Shown in pieces: positions 18,801 to 27,712 of a stretch of DNA of 64,000 nucleotides (position 1 is the first letter of the stretch; every line of letters begins with the position of its first letter). Both the position numbers and the translations under genes were made by a program. Below the pieces are notes generated by a model. It saw nothing but the letters and a program-made list of their open reading frames with translations, made no database searches and was not told where the DNA came from. Origin of the DNA: Calothrix sp. 336/3 (GTDB lineage: Bacteria > Cyanobacteriota > Cyanobacteriia > Cyanobacteriales > Nostocaceae); assembly GCF_000734895.2 (NCBI RefSeq), contig NZ_CP011382.1, forward strand, positions 4,628,700-4,692,699. The letters are read 5' to 3'.

Positions 18801-20564
18801 AAGGGTTTGCGGAACGGTGACACAGCCAAAAGTGCCATCAAGCAAGTAGCATCCGGGCGTTTTGGGGTGACTCCAGAGTACCTGATGAGTGCCCAACAAA
18901 TTGAAATCAAGATTGCCCAGGGAGCTAAACCCGGAGAAGGGGGACAATTACCAGGAGCCAAAGTTAGTCCCTACATCGCCATGTTGCGGCGGTCAAAACC
19001 CGGTGTCACCTTGATTTCTCCCCCACCCCACCACGACATTTACTCCATCGAAGACTTAGCGCAGTTAATCTTTGACCTTCATCAAATTAATCCCCAGGCA
19101 CAGGTATCCGTCAAACTGGTGGCAGAAATTGGTATTGGTACGATTGCTGCTGGGGTAGCCAAAGCCAACGCCGACATTATCCAGGTTTCGGGACATGATG
19201 GCGGCACCGGAGCATCTCCCCTCAGTTCGATTAAACACGCTGGCTCTCCGTGGGAACTCGGTTTGACAGAGGTACACCGAGTCTTGCTACAAAATAAACT
19301 CCGCGATCGCGTGATTCTCCGGGTAGACGGTGGTATTAAGAGCGGTTGGGATGTTCTCATGGGTGCGTTAATGGGAGCAGAGGAATTTGGTTTCGGTTCC
19401 ATTGCCATGATTGCTGAAGGTTGCATTATGGCGCGGATTTGTCATACCAACAGTTGTCCTGTCGGTGTGGCTTCCCAACGGGAAGAATTACGCAAACGGT
19501 TTACAGGTATTCCTGAACATGTTGTGAATTTCTTCTGTTTCATTGCTGAAGAAGTGCGTGGTTTGCTAGCTCGTTTAGGTTATCGTTCCATAGCTGAAGT
19601 AGTGGGACGGGCAGATATGTTAACTCTGCGACCAGGGGTCAACCTGGCGAAAACTAACGCCCTCAACCTCGATTGTCTGTTGAAGTTACCTGATACTCGA
19701 ACCGACCGTAGTTGGTTAGTTCATGAAACCGTTCATAGCAATGGTGCGGTGTTGGATGATACCTTACTGGCAGATAAAGATATCCAAACAGCGATTCAGA
19801 ATCAATCCACTGCCACCAAAGCAGTTAAGGTTGTGAATACTGACCGTACCGTGGGAGCGAGATTATCCGGGGCGATCGCTGCGAAGTATGGTGATCATGG
19901 TTTTGGTGGACAAATTAACCTCAACTTCTGGGGAAGTGTGGGACAAAGCTTTGGTGCTTTCAACTTGCCAGGAATGATTCTCACCCTGGAAGGAGAAGCC
20001 AATGACTATGTCGGTAAGGGGATGAATGGTGGAGAAATCATCATTAAACCCCCAGTCACCAGCAATTTTGACCCCTCACAAAACGTAATTGTTGGTAATA
20101 CTTGCCTCTATGGAGCCACAGGAGGAATGTTGTTTGCCAACGGAATTGCCGGGGAACGTTTTGCCGTGCGTAATTCCAAGGGAACTGCCGTGATTGAGGG
20201 TGCAGGTGATCACTGTTGTGAATACATGACCGGGGGAACTATTGTGGTTCTCGGTAAGGTGGGACGTAACGTCGGTGCAGGGATGACTGGAGGATTAGCA
20301 TACTTCCTCGATGAAGTTGGAAATTTCCCCGAAATGGTGAACCAAGAAATCGTTAAGATGCAACGGGTTACCACCCCTGGAGGAGAACAGCAGTTACGGG
20401 AGTTAATTCAAAATCACTGCGATCGCACTGGTTCTGCCAAAGCGAAACGAATTTTGGACAATTGGTCTACCTACCTACCCCAATTCTGGCAACTTGTCCC
20501 CCCCTCGGAAGCGGAGAACCCCGCAGCAAGTCTTCAGGAAACTAAGGAACTTAGTCCTGTGTAA
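15888..20564 (+). CDS. gltB: Ferredoxin-dependent glutamate synthase
   Basis: Fd-GOGAT makes two glutamates from glutamine and 2-oxoglutarate with reduced ferredoxin and is the main exit of the GS-GOGAT cycle. The 1558 residues comprise an N-terminal class-II amidotransferase domain starting at C36 (DACGVGF; a propeptide of about 35 residues is expected to be removed), central and FMN-binding (beta/alpha)8 domains, and a C-terminal glycine-rich beta-helix. The [3Fe-4S] cysteines are C1179, C1185 and C1190. Family and length fit the ferredoxin (GlsF/GltS) type, with no small NADPH subunit nearby. Several in-frame ATGs precede C36, so the exact start is uncertain. A strong terminator follows. 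Confidence 0.97.
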   Translation: MDNESMNQEQAMATTENPSRCGYEGQKWLVEERDACGVGFIAHRRRQASHEIVNQALTALTCLEHRGGCSADQDSGDGAGILTAIPWDLLQAELPKSGITLGDQNRIAVGMIFLPQDGALAAKVKTVFEKVAAEEKLSVLGWRVVPVKPEVLGVQARENQPQIEQVFLVSENYSGDELERQLYVARRRIVKAVDEISQDFYVCSLSNRTIVYKGMVRSAILGEFYLDLQNPIYQSNFAVYHRRFSTNTMPKWPLAQPMRLLGHNGEINTLLGNINWMMAREATLDHPIWNNRLAELKPFVQLNNSDSATLDNVCELLVRSGRSPLEALMIMVPEAYRNQPELNQYPEIVDFYEYYSGLQEPWDGPALLVFGDGRTIGATLDRNGLRPARYCITKDDYIVVGSEAGVVNFPEENILEKGRLGPGQMIAVDLETEEVLKNWEIKQRIAKKNPYGQWLQEYRQDLTSLTENSLSNGNGNGKVAIPERQSLLRQQLAFGYNTEDVEMIIQPMAADGKEPTFCMGDDIPLAVLSEKPHLLYDYFKQRFAQVTNPAIDPLRESLVMSLKVELGERGNLLQPQPEYARRLKLESPVITEVQLEAIKTSSFKTVELSTLFAIATTDSGEVDAAKGLQIAVGKLQAAAAEAVRSGAKILVLSDKSTDGLSTEYTYIPPLLAVGAVHHHLIREGLRMRASLVVNTAQCWSTHHFACLIGYGAGAICPYMALDTIRDWWIDPKTQQFMERGKIKPVTLDGAIANYKKAVEAGLLKILSKMGISLLASYQGAQIFEAIGIGADLLELGFRGTASRIGGLSITELAQEVLSFHCKAFPELTAKKLQNLGFVNYRPGGEYHMNSPEMAKSLHKAVAGKDYDHYSVYKQYLQGRPVTALRDLLDFHSDRQPIPLEQVESVGDILKRFCTGGMSLGALSREAHETLAIAMNRIGGKSNSGEGGEDPVRYETLTDVDASGYSPTLPHLKGLRNGDTAKSAIKQVASGRFGVTPEYLMSAQQIEIKIAQGAKPGEGGQLPGAKVSPYIAMLRRSKPGVTLISPPPHHDIYSIEDLAQLIFDLHQINPQAQVSVKLVAEIGIGTIAAGVAKANADIIQVSGHDGGTGASPLSSIKHAGSPWELGLTEVHRVLLQNKLRDRVILRVDGGIKSGWDVLMGALMGAEEFGFGSIAMIAEGCIMARICHTNSCPVGVASQREELRKRFTGIPEHVVNFFCFIAEEVRGLLARLGYRSIAEVVGRADMLTLRPGVNLAKTNALNLDCLLKLPDTRTDRSWLVHETVHSNGAVLDDTLLADKDIQTAIQNQSTATKAVKVVNTDRTVGARLSGAIAAKYGDHGFGGQINLNFWGSVGQSFGAFNLPGMILTLEGEANDYVGKGMNGGEIIIKPPVTSNFDPSQNVIVGNTCLYGATGGMLFANGIAGERFAVRNSKGTAVIEGAGDHCCEYMTGGTIVVLGKVGRNVGAGMTGGLAYFLDEVGNFPEMVNQEIVKMQRVTTPGGEQQLRELIQNHCDRTGSAKAKRILDNWSTYLPQFWQLVPPSEAENPAASLQETKELSPV

Positions 20565-20596
20565 TTTATCCATCTAGGTAATTTACCGATATATAG

Positions 20597-20636
20597 AGAG
20601 GGGACGTGATAATTTGCGTCTCCTCTTAATTTTTTT
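20597..20636 (+). terminator. Rho-independent terminator of gltB
   Basis: A 10-bp stem (AGAGGGGACG at 20597-20606 with CGTCTCCTCT at 20617-20626, one GU pair) followed by TAATTTTTTT, 33 bases after the gltB stop. Confidence 0.88.
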
Positions 20637-20678
20637 GTCGGGAAATATCACCCTAAATCAAAAATTATTATGGATGAT

Positions 20679-20830
20679 AAGTAGAACGGCTTAAATAATT
20701 CACGCTATGTCATTGCGAATGAAACGAAGTGGAATGTTCGCGTAGCGTGCCGTAGGCTCTAGCAATCGCAACGGTTTTGACGATTTTACAATCTGTTACA
20801 TAGTTAGGTTTATTCTCACCGACTTACTTA
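20679..20830. repeat. Dispersed repeat, copy 2 (152 bp)
   Basis: Same flanks as the block at 1798-1926, in the same orientation, but with a longer centre (about 20733-20770) containing TTCGCGTAGCGTGCCGTAGG, a palindrome-rich motif widespread in filamentous cyanobacterial spacers. It lies between the gltB terminator and the 3' end of cbiO, overlapping no gene. Confidence 0.75.
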
Positions 20831-20845
20831 CTAATTGCTGTATAG

Positions 20846-21679
20846 TCAGGAAAAATTGTGAAATAGCTCTAGTATTTTCTGTTGTACTCTTTGCTTAACT
20901 ATCTCTTCCTCACCAGATAGTCCATCACATAACATCTCATATATTAACGGTACACCCAGTTCTAACTCTGATAACAATGTGCGTTGGCTGAATACATCTT
21001 CTGGCTTTCCTTCTACTATTAAACGTCCCTTATCCATCACAAATACCCAATCTGCCCAACGATAAACTAAATCCAAATCATGGGTTGCCATCAACAAAGT
21101 GGTTCCATCTTGATGGATTTTTTTTAAAGTTGCTATCAATTTACGAGTATGTTTTATATCTAAATAGGCAGTTGGTTCATCTAATACCAAGAGCTTGGGT
21201 TCTAAGACCATGACATCAGCGATGGAAACTCGTTTTTTTTGCCCTAAACTTAGGTGATGTACAGGTCTTTCGGCTAAAGTAGTTAGTTCAAATTCTACTA
21301 GTGCTTGCTCTACTCGATGTTTAATTTCTGGTTCTGGTAAATCCAAATTACACAAACCATAGGATATATCTTCTTCAACAGTAGAGGCGACTAATTGTTG
21401 TTCTGGGTCTTGAAATACTAGACCTACTTGTTGTCGTAAATTACTCAGGTAATGACGATTGTAATTTAGCATTTCACCACGCCAACTGACAATACCAGAA
21501 TCGGGTTTGTAAAGACCATTGGCTAATAAGAATAGCGTGGTTTTTCCGCAACCATTCTGACCAATTAAAGCACATTTTTTCCCTGATGGAATCTTCAATG
21601 TTAGCCCATTTAAGGCTGATTCCTGTGCGCCGGGATAGGTGTAATATACCTGTTCAAATTCGAGTAAATATTCCTGCAC
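20846..21679 (-). CDS. cbiO: Cobalt ECF transporter ATPase
   Basis: The ATP-binding subunit of a group-I energy-coupling-factor transporter for cobalt. The 277-residue protein has Walker A GQNGCGKT (40-47), Q-loop FQDPEQQ (89-95), signature LSLGQ (143-147), Walker B LLVLDEP (163-169) and the switch histidine in MATHD. It is the last gene of cbiMNQO on the minus strand and its start overlaps the cbiQ end by 26 bp, suggesting translational coupling. The cobalamin riboswitch ahead of cbiM supports cobalt rather than nickel as substrate. Confidence 0.95.
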   Translation of the reverse strand: MQEYLLEFEQVYYTYPGAQESALNGLTLKIPSGKKCALIGQNGCGKTTLFLLANGLYKPDSGIVSWRGEMLNYNRHYLSNLRQQVGLVFQDPEQQLVASTVEEDISYGLCNLDLPEPEIKHRVEQALVEFELTTLAERPVHHLSLGQKKRVSIADVMVLEPKLLVLDEPTAYLDIKHTRKLIATLKKIHQDGTTLLMATHDLDLVYRWADWVFVMDKGRLIVEGKPEDVFSQRTLLSELELGVPLIYEMLCDGLSGEEEIVKQRVQQKILELFHNFS

Positions 21680-22460
21680 AAATTTCCAATCCGATTAATC
21701 CTAGACAGCCGCAAATTGCTTCGATGATATAGCGTGCTTGGGGATGATAACGACGAGGATGCCAAACTCGAAATTCTCCTGCAAAACCCCTTGCTTCCAG
21801 TCCCAGGGAAAATTGACTATATTGTTGTAAAGTTCGCTGTAATAGTTGCCCTATTAATAATGCTAAACTGTTCATTCCATGATGCCAGGTACGGTAGCCA
21901 CCACGAGAATTTTGTGCTGTTAATAATTCATTAACGGTGTTTAACAAGATGAAAATAAATCGATACATAAGTAGCAGTAAATCAGTTACAAGCACAGGAA
22001 ATCGCAAGTAACGCAGAGTTTGTAATATTTCCGTGAAAGGGATAGTTAGCATCATAAAATATAAGCAAGAAACAGATGCTAAGGCTCTGGTTAAAATTCC
22101 CCATGCTTGGATACTGCCACTATGGCTAAGATAAATGTAGAAATCGCCGATGGTGAGTCCATAGTACGAGTCTAATTTAACGTTTTGGAAATCAGCTAAA
22201 GCAACTCCATTCACCATTAAAGCTGGTAAACTGGTCAAACAAAAAAATATGGTGAACATTAACAAGCGAAAATAAATACCAGCCGGAATCCTGGCATAAA
22301 TAACTGTCCAAATACCCATCCAAATCGCCATCAAAATTTGTACTAGTGGATGGCTAGCCAGGGAAATTGCAAGGGTTGTCAATGCAAAAATCAGTTTATG
22401 TTCTGGTGGCAACTTTCGTAGCCGATTCGTATAAGCTAAAGTGTCTAGTTGCAAGCTCAT
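21654..22460 (-). CDS. cbiQ: Cobalt ECF transporter membrane subunit T
   Basis: The conserved transmembrane coupling component (EcfT) of the cobalt transporter. Its 268 residues contain several hydrophobic helices (roughly 25-55, 65-85, 105-130, 150-175 and near the end) and the cytoplasmic ARG motif that contacts the ATPase, seen as LEARGF near 223-228. It overlaps cbiN by 4 bp and cbiO by 26 bp, so the operon is translationally coupled. It presumably couples ATP hydrolysis by CbiO to cobalt release from CbiM. Confidence 0.93.
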   Translation of the reverse strand: MSLQLDTLAYTNRLRKLPPEHKLIFALTTLAISLASHPLVQILMAIWMGIWTVIYARIPAGIYFRLLMFTIFFCLTSLPALMVNGVALADFQNVKLDSYYGLTIGDFYIYLSHSGSIQAWGILTRALASVSCLYFMMLTIPFTEILQTLRYLRFPVLVTDLLLLMYRFIFILLNTVNELLTAQNSRGGYRTWHHGMNSLALLIGQLLQRTLQQYSQFSLGLEARGFAGEFRVWHPRRYHPQARYIIEAICGCLGLIGLEICAGIFTRI

Positions 22461-22759
22461 TCTTCACGTTTTTTTTGTTGGCAACGCCCTTTATATAACC
22501 CAATAGCATAGCCGACAAAGCCCGCACCTAGAGCTGCTTGGGAAGCAAATAAGAGGCTGGCAATTTCCGCGCTAGCTGGTTCAAAAAATGATTGAAACCA
22601 AGGTTTATATTCTGGCTGTATTTCACTAATTGCTTGTTTGGCTTTGTCATCAGAACCGCCAAATTCTCCACCACGGACAAAGATTAATGGTGCAACTGCT
22701 AAAGCTAAGACAGCTGCTACTAATAACCAGTTACTTAACCCTTGTTTAGACTGATTCAT
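22457..22759 (-). CDS. cbiN: Cobalt transport accessory protein
   Basis: A small two-helix membrane protein of 100 residues that works with CbiM in cobalt uptake. Hydrophobic segments lie at about 8-27 and 66-88, flanking an extracytoplasmic loop with GGSDDKA and EIQPEYKPWFQSFFEP, typical of CbiN. It ends with a basic tail (KGRCQQKKREE). It overlaps cbiM by 14 bp and cbiQ by 4 bp. Having a separate cbiN points to the cobalt type (CbiMNQO) rather than the nickel type. Confidence 0.93.
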   Translation of the reverse strand: MNQSKQGLSNWLLVAAVLALAVAPLIFVRGGEFGGSDDKAKQAISEIQPEYKPWFQSFFEPASAEIASLLFASQAALGAGFVGYAIGLYKGRCQQKKREE

Positions 22760-23525
22760 TTCCTGGGTTTTCCTGTTTAATTAACTTTAATAATTCTAAT
22801 TCTTGAGGATTATAAGATTGCAACCAGTTCCATACCAATACAGTCAGCAATCCTTCACTAATTGCTAAGGGAACTTGAGTGATGGCAAAAATTCCGGCGA
22901 ACTTGCTAAAGGAAGCGATAAACCCGCCAACCGATGCAGGGAAAGCGAGGGCAAGTTGAATAGAAGTGATAATGTAGGTGAGTAAATCAGCGATCGCGGC
23001 TGCGAGAAATATAGCGATGCGTTGTTTCCCACCCAACTTAATTGTCAAATTATATATCCAGTAAGCCATAAATGGTCCGGCGATCGCCATGGAAAATGCA
23101 TTTGCGCCGAGGGTTGTCAAGCCACCATGTGCCAGTAACAAAGTTTGGAACAACAATACTAAAGTACCCAAAACCGACATAGTTAGGGGACCAAACAGTA
23201 CCGCACCTAACCCCGTTCCTGTAGGATGGGAACAGCTACCTGTAACGGAAGGAATTTTCAAGGCTGACAGCACAAAAGTAAAAGCACCAGCCAAACCGAG
23301 TAGTAATTTTAGTTGGGGATTAACTTGGGTGATGCGAGTCAGACTACGCAAGCCTAGGATAAAAAATGGTAATGCCACAATCCACCAAAAAATCGCCCAC
23401 TGCACTGGTAAAAAACCTTCCATAATGTGCATAGCATAGGCGGGTTGGGGTAAACCAACTACTAGATAAAAACTGATAACTCCTATCAGTATCAGACTGA
23501 ATAAAGCCTGTTTTTTTCTGTTCAT
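22746..23525 (-). CDS. cbiM: Cobalt ECF transporter substrate-binding membrane protein
   Basis: CbiM binds Co2+ and forms the S component of the transporter. After a hydrophobic leader (about 9-30) the mature chain would begin at MHIMEGFLP (32-40). The conserved N-terminal Met-His that ligates cobalt in this family is therefore exposed after signal removal, as in known CbiM. The SCSHPTGTGLGAVLFGP segment is a second family landmark. It is 259 residues, the first gene of the operon, and lies directly behind the cobalamin riboswitch, which predicts shut-off when vitamin B12 is plentiful. Confidence 0.95.
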   Translation of the reverse strand: MNRKKQALFSLILIGVISFYLVVGLPQPAYAMHIMEGFLPVQWAIFWWIVALPFFILGLRSLTRITQVNPQLKLLLGLAGAFTFVLSALKIPSVTGSCSHPTGTGLGAVLFGPLTMSVLGTLVLLFQTLLLAHGGLTTLGANAFSMAIAGPFMAYWIYNLTIKLGGKQRIAIFLAAAIADLLTYIITSIQLALAFPASVGGFIASFSKFAGIFAITQVPLAISEGLLTVLVWNWLQSYNPQELELLKLIKQENPGNESV

Positions 23526-23564
23526 AATCTGTACCTCGCAGATTTATGTAAACTAATTTATCCT

Positions 23565-23695
23565 CATCGGCGGGCATCCTGACTCACCCAATTTTGGTTC
23601 ACAGTTGCGGGACAGCGCCGGATTTGCACCGGACTTTCCCCCTTGCGTCCAATAGGATGGTTTGGTGTTAACCATAAGTACCACCCATCAGAACC
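23565..23695 (-). promoter_or_regulatory. Cobalamin riboswitch
   Basis: Read on the minus strand, the leader of cbiM contains GGTGCAAATCCGGCGCTGTC, followed by CCGCAACTGT and later GAGTCAGGATGCCCGCC. These are the B12-box core and downstream elements of the cobalamin riboswitch. The match to the consensus is strong. Roughly 40 bases separate it from the cbiM start. Edges are approximate. It should repress cbiMNQO when adenosyl- or methylcobalamin is bound. Confidence 0.95.
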
Positions 23696-24022
23696 GATTA
23701 AATAGTTACTCAACACTATAGCTATCTACAGCTGAAAGCAACATAAAATCAAAGACTGTAACCCAGGAGAGAATATTTCAGGTGCTGTACTTCTAGGCAA
23801 GGCGATCGCTGAAATTCTTATGCTGTTTGGGTTGTGGTTCTCAAATAGCCCTGTCCAGGGAAAAGTATAGAATGGAGGCGATGCAATCGTTCTTAATATT
23901 TCTCCAAGCCTGGATTAACAGAGTCATTATTTGGCTAACCCCACTATCTTTTTTCAAATTGGTATGATTTATCAGGACGCAAATGTGACCAGGAAATGTA
24001 GATATATTGGGAATTTTGTCTC

Positions 24023-26272
24023 ATGACACCGGAAAAGATTTTCTTAGACGGCAAAACTTTTGTCCCCGCAGAGCAAATACCTATCCCTGAGTGGCCCTGT
24101 GTAATCAGTGAAAGACCACAACCAACCCTGACGGTCAAAGATGATGATTTATTCTTGGTGACAGATACCCTAGGGAATATTTCTGGCTGTATGTTGAATG
24201 AAGGGAATCCCAGCATGGGTTTATTTTGCTGCGATACCCGATTTTTAAGTCGTTTAGAGTTACAAATAGATGGGCGATCGCCGATTTTGCTCAGTAGCAC
24301 TGCGGATAAAGGTTTTTCCCTGTCTGTGTTATGTACGAATCCCAGAATCGACGAGCGTCTGAAAGCTGATACCATCGGGATAAAAAGGGAATTGGTTCTG
24401 AATGGTGCTTTGTTTGAGGAGTTAGAAATCTCTAACTACAGCACCACCACTGTGAGCTTTGAGTTAAGTCTGAGTTTTGATGCAGATTTTGTCGATTTAT
24501 TTGAAGTTCGAGGTTTTGGCAGGGACAAGCGCGGTAAACTCTTGCGATTGGTAGAAGCAAAACAGGAAGGAGATAGCGACCAAGAAACCCTCAATTTACC
24601 CTCAAATATGGAAATGCTCACCATGGCATATCAAGGGTTAGATGGTTTAGTTATGGAAGCACGGATCCAATTCCAACACCGATTACCTGACTATTTCAAG
24701 GGTTATACAGCTATTTGGCAAGTGGAATTAGCTTCCCATGAAACGCAAAAATTTGGTTATCGCTTGAATATGCTGACGAATGGCAAACCCAGTTCTGCCA
24801 TTAATTCTGCCATTACCTTGTCACAGGCAAAAGCTGCGGAAATGATGGAAGAGCAGCAGTGGGTACAGCAAATCACCCAAATCCGTTCAGACAAGGGTAC
24901 TTTTAACCGGATTATCGAACGCGCTGAACAGGATATGTATCTGTTGCGTCAGTCCTTCGGTAAGCATAAAACAGTATCTGCCGGTGTACCTTGGTTTTCT
25001 ACCTTATTTGGTCGAGATTCGATTATCACCGCATCCCAAACCTTGATGTTGAACCCAGAAATTGCCAAGGAAACTCTTATTCTGCTAGCACAATTTCAGG
25101 GGAAACAGGAGGACGAATGGCGAGATGAACAACCAGGAAAAATTCTCCATGAATTGCGTCTAGGAGAAATGGCAAGGTGTCAAGAAATTCCCCATACTCC
25201 CTATTATGGAACCATTGATGCAACGCCTCTATGGCTGATGTTGTATGCGGAGTACTTTGCCTGGACTCACGACACGGAAATTTTGGAACAACTGTGGTCA
25301 AATGCTCTAGCAGCGATGGAATGGATTGACCGCAATATCAAAGAAACTGGTTATCTCAGTTATGCTCGCAAATCCAAACGAGGTTTAGTCAATCAAGGTT
25401 GGAAAGATTCTGGTGACTGTATTGTTAATCGCAAAGGAGAATTAGCCAACGGCGCGATCGCCCTCTGTGAGGTGCAAGCATATGTCTACGCAGCAAAAAT
25501 GCGGCTGGCAGAAATTGCCAAGATGAAGAAACGCCTAGATTTATCTGACCGTTGGACAGAGGAAGCTAGAAACCTGAAATTACGCTTTAATCGCGATTTT
25601 TGGATGGAAGACCAGGATTTCTGCGCTTTGGCTTTAGATGGAGATGGCAAACCAGTTGATAGTATCACTTCTAACCCTGGTCACTGCTTACATTTAGGCA
25701 TCTTCACCCCGGAAAAAGCCTATAGTGTGGCAGAAAGACTACGCGCACCGGATATGTTTAATGGTTGGGGAATTCGCACCCTCAGCAGCTTGTCTCCTGC
25801 CTACAATCCTATGGGCTATCATATCGGCTCCGTGTGGCCCCATGATAACGCCCTGACTGTCATTGGATTGCGATCGCTAGGTTTAGTCGATCAAGCTCTA
25901 GAAGTCTTCCAAGGTTTGTTTGATATGACGAATCAACAACCCTATCAACGTCCTCCAGAGTTATTCTGTGGTTATGAACGGATCGCCGATAGTACGCCTG
26001 TACAATATCCCGTAGCTTGTACACCCCAAGCTTGGGCAACTGGCAGTATTTTCCAAATGCTACAGATGGTGGTAAATCTTGTACCCGATGCGCCCAACAA
26101 TTGTTTGCGGATTATCGATCCATCTTTACCTGAATCTATCAACCGTCTATCTTTACATAATCTCAAAGTTGGTCCGACAATTTTGGATTTAGAATTTGAG
26201 CGTTCCGGTACTACTACTGCTTGCCGAGTCGCAAAAAAACGCGGTAATCTTCGCGTTGTAATTGAAGCCTAA
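24023..26272 (+). CDS. Amylo-alpha-1,6-glucosidase / glycogen-debranching-type protein
   Basis: A 749-residue protein of two parts: an N-terminal beta-sandwich domain (about 30-270; LFLVTDTLGNISG, LFCCDTRFLSRLEL), then an (alpha/alpha)6 toroid (about 300-720) with VPWFSTLFGRDSI, QGWKDSGDC and GYHIGSVWPHDNALT. This fits the bacterial amylo-alpha-1,6-glucosidase/GH15-GH63-like group. It probably removes alpha-1,6 branches or acts on a related oligosaccharide; the substrate is not proven. It is a different architecture from the debranching-type gene at 33234-35264. No signal peptide is seen, so it is probably cytoplasmic. It is convergent with the DUF2973 gene. Confidence 0.85.
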   Translation: MTPEKIFLDGKTFVPAEQIPIPEWPCVISERPQPTLTVKDDDLFLVTDTLGNISGCMLNEGNPSMGLFCCDTRFLSRLELQIDGRSPILLSSTADKGFSLSVLCTNPRIDERLKADTIGIKRELVLNGALFEELEISNYSTTTVSFELSLSFDADFVDLFEVRGFGRDKRGKLLRLVEAKQEGDSDQETLNLPSNMEMLTMAYQGLDGLVMEARIQFQHRLPDYFKGYTAIWQVELASHETQKFGYRLNMLTNGKPSSAINSAITLSQAKAAEMMEEQQWVQQITQIRSDKGTFNRIIERAEQDMYLLRQSFGKHKTVSAGVPWFSTLFGRDSIITASQTLMLNPEIAKETLILLAQFQGKQEDEWRDEQPGKILHELRLGEMARCQEIPHTPYYGTIDATPLWLMLYAEYFAWTHDTEILEQLWSNALAAMEWIDRNIKETGYLSYARKSKRGLVNQGWKDSGDCIVNRKGELANGAIALCEVQAYVYAAKMRLAEIAKMKKRLDLSDRWTEEARNLKLRFNRDFWMEDQDFCALALDGDGKPVDSITSNPGHCLHLGIFTPEKAYSVAERLRAPDMFNGWGIRTLSSLSPAYNPMGYHIGSVWPHDNALTVIGLRSLGLVDQALEVFQGLFDMTNQQPYQRPPELFCGYERIADSTPVQYPVACTPQAWATGSIFQMLQMVVNLVPDAPNNCLRIIDPSLPESINRLSLHNLKVGPTILDLEFERSGTTTACRVAKKRGNLRVVIEA

Positions 26273-26284
26273 TACTTTAAACAA

Positions 26285-26325
26285 ATTTGGGACTGGAGAT
26301 TTACATATCATCTTCAGCCCCAAAT
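26285..26325. terminator. Bidirectional hairpin between convergent genes
   Basis: A 16-position stem (26285-26300 with 26310-26325; one mismatch and one GU) with a 9-base loop, lying between the 3' ends of the debranching gene and the DUF2973 gene. The flanks are AT-rich on both sides, so it can serve both directions. Confidence 0.65.
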
Positions 26326-26343
26326 CATAAACATTAAATTTTA

Positions 26344-26670
26344 TTAACTTTCTTCTGATGTTTCGCTTTTTCGTGCTGGGGAAGCTTCATAGAGAGCATC
26401 CAACTGCTGACGAGCATCATCAACATTTATAGAACGCATAACTAACAAAGGCTCCTTGATAATGTTACCGGCATCATCTAACAATTCCGGATGGGGAACG
26501 TATTGTTTTCTCGAAGCGTAAGGGAATCCACCTTGATTTGCCATAGATGATGAATTGGCAGCATAGTTATTTTCCCTGCCAAAGCTAAACCAGATGAGAT
26601 TACGAATCAGGTTGGCAACAGCAACAACCGCAAGGATAGTAAAAGCCAGAATGTAAAGCAAGTGTAACAT
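26344..26670 (-). CDS. DUF2973 family membrane protein
   Basis: A small cyanobacterial protein with one N-terminal membrane segment (MLHLLYILAFTILAVVAVA, about 1-24) and a polar C-terminal part with PHPELLDDAGNI and LLVMRSINVDDAR. I recognise this as DUF2973; the function is unknown. I choose the ATG at 26670 (108 residues) because GGAGG lies at the right distance before it. The longer frame from a TTG at 26685 overlaps that site. The DUF2605 gene follows the usual pairing of these two families, 225 bp upstream on the same strand. Confidence 0.8.
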   Translation of the reverse strand: MLHLLYILAFTILAVVAVANLIRNLIWFSFGRENNYAANSSSMANQGGFPYASRKQYVPHPELLDDAGNIIKEPLLVMRSINVDDARQQLDALYEASPARKSETSEES

Positions 26671-26895
26671 CGGGTTTTCCTCCAAAGACAGCAGGGTTTA
26701 AAAACTTTTTCTAATGATGTGCTTCGTTTGTATAAATATGTCTAAGTTTAATTAGAAATGTGACAAACCGATAGCGTACAACTCCCCAAACACAGTTAAA
26801 ATCTCATCCATCCGATGATGGTTTTGTCTGAATGGCTAAATATTTATCTCAAACATGGCGATCGCCTGAAATTTTCTATTCCTGGAAGATTTCAT

Positions 26896-27231
26896 TTACG
26901 TTTCTTCTGACTGTGGTTGAGTTTTCCCCATACGAAAATGCATTGCGACTTTCCAACACTCATTTAGCAAATGATGCCAAGGCATAAGAGTTGCCATTTC
27001 AATCCCTACCTGACCGTCGGTTGCAGCAAACAACATCTTGGCTGTGTTCACTTCCTGCTGTGCTTGCTTGATTCTTGTCAAAAAAGCTGATTGCTCTTCT
27101 GGACTTAGAAACGGAATAGTCTCTGTTTCTAGCAAGTTGCGCGATCGCCCAAACCAATACTGAAAATCATCCAGCAGTGGTTGTAACACTGTTTTGAGTA
27201 ATTCCGGCTCTGGCAGATTGGAGTCTCGCAT
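26896..27231 (-). CDS. DUF2605 family protein
   Basis: A 111-residue, mostly helical soluble protein recognised as DUF2605, a cyanobacterial family of unknown function. Landmarks are LLKTVLQPLLDDFQYWFGRSR near the start and MPWHHLLNECWKVAMHFR near the end. Its neighbour DUF2973 on the same strand fits a known pairing, so the two products may work together, for example one anchoring the other at a membrane; that is inference. The start ATG at 27231 gives the normal length. Confidence 0.82.
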   Translation of the reverse strand: MRDSNLPEPELLKTVLQPLLDDFQYWFGRSRNLLETETIPFLSPEEQSAFLTRIKQAQQEVNTAKMLFAATDGQVGIEMATLMPWHHLLNECWKVAMHFRMGKTQPQSEET

Positions 27232-27712
27232 AAACCATTAGCATATTTCTAAGTTTCTTACTAATATTAACGCTATTTACAAAAATTTACATTCTTTACA
27301 GATACAAACATCGAATAGATAGGGAAAATAATCCGAAGATATCTGTATTGCAGAATACACTATGAATATTATATGAATTTATGAGAAAGTTTGTATATGC
27401 CTCGGAGTGGAGATTTCAGCGAGGTGGTAGCTAAATTCTAGGGACAAGGAGAAGGGGCGATCGCCACAATAGAATATTTGTTCCACTAATGATACAAAAA
27501 ACAAAAATTTTAATTTCCGCTCCACTGTATATATAAATTCTTATCTTGGAACAGGATAGACAAGTCCCCTACCCCACGGGAAACATCCCCTATCCCCTAA
27601 CTCTAGGTTCAATGTGAGTGGCAATTCGCCAAATCCCTTCATCCAGATGGTTAGAAATAGCCAATAATATAGATCCAGTTAGGCAAATTTCAGTCAACGT
27701 TCATCATCGCTC
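27232..27712. other. Intergenic region upstream of thrS
   Basis: 481 bp between divergent genes. It is AT-rich, has one HIP1-like site and no open frame or hairpin of note. I looked for a T-box or a Zur-type palindrome before thrS and saw neither. Confidence 0.5.

Noticed and set aside
27232..27712. T-box or Zur-regulated leader before thrS
   Set aside because: No T-box core, no terminator/antiterminator pair and no TGATAAT-type palindrome could be seen.
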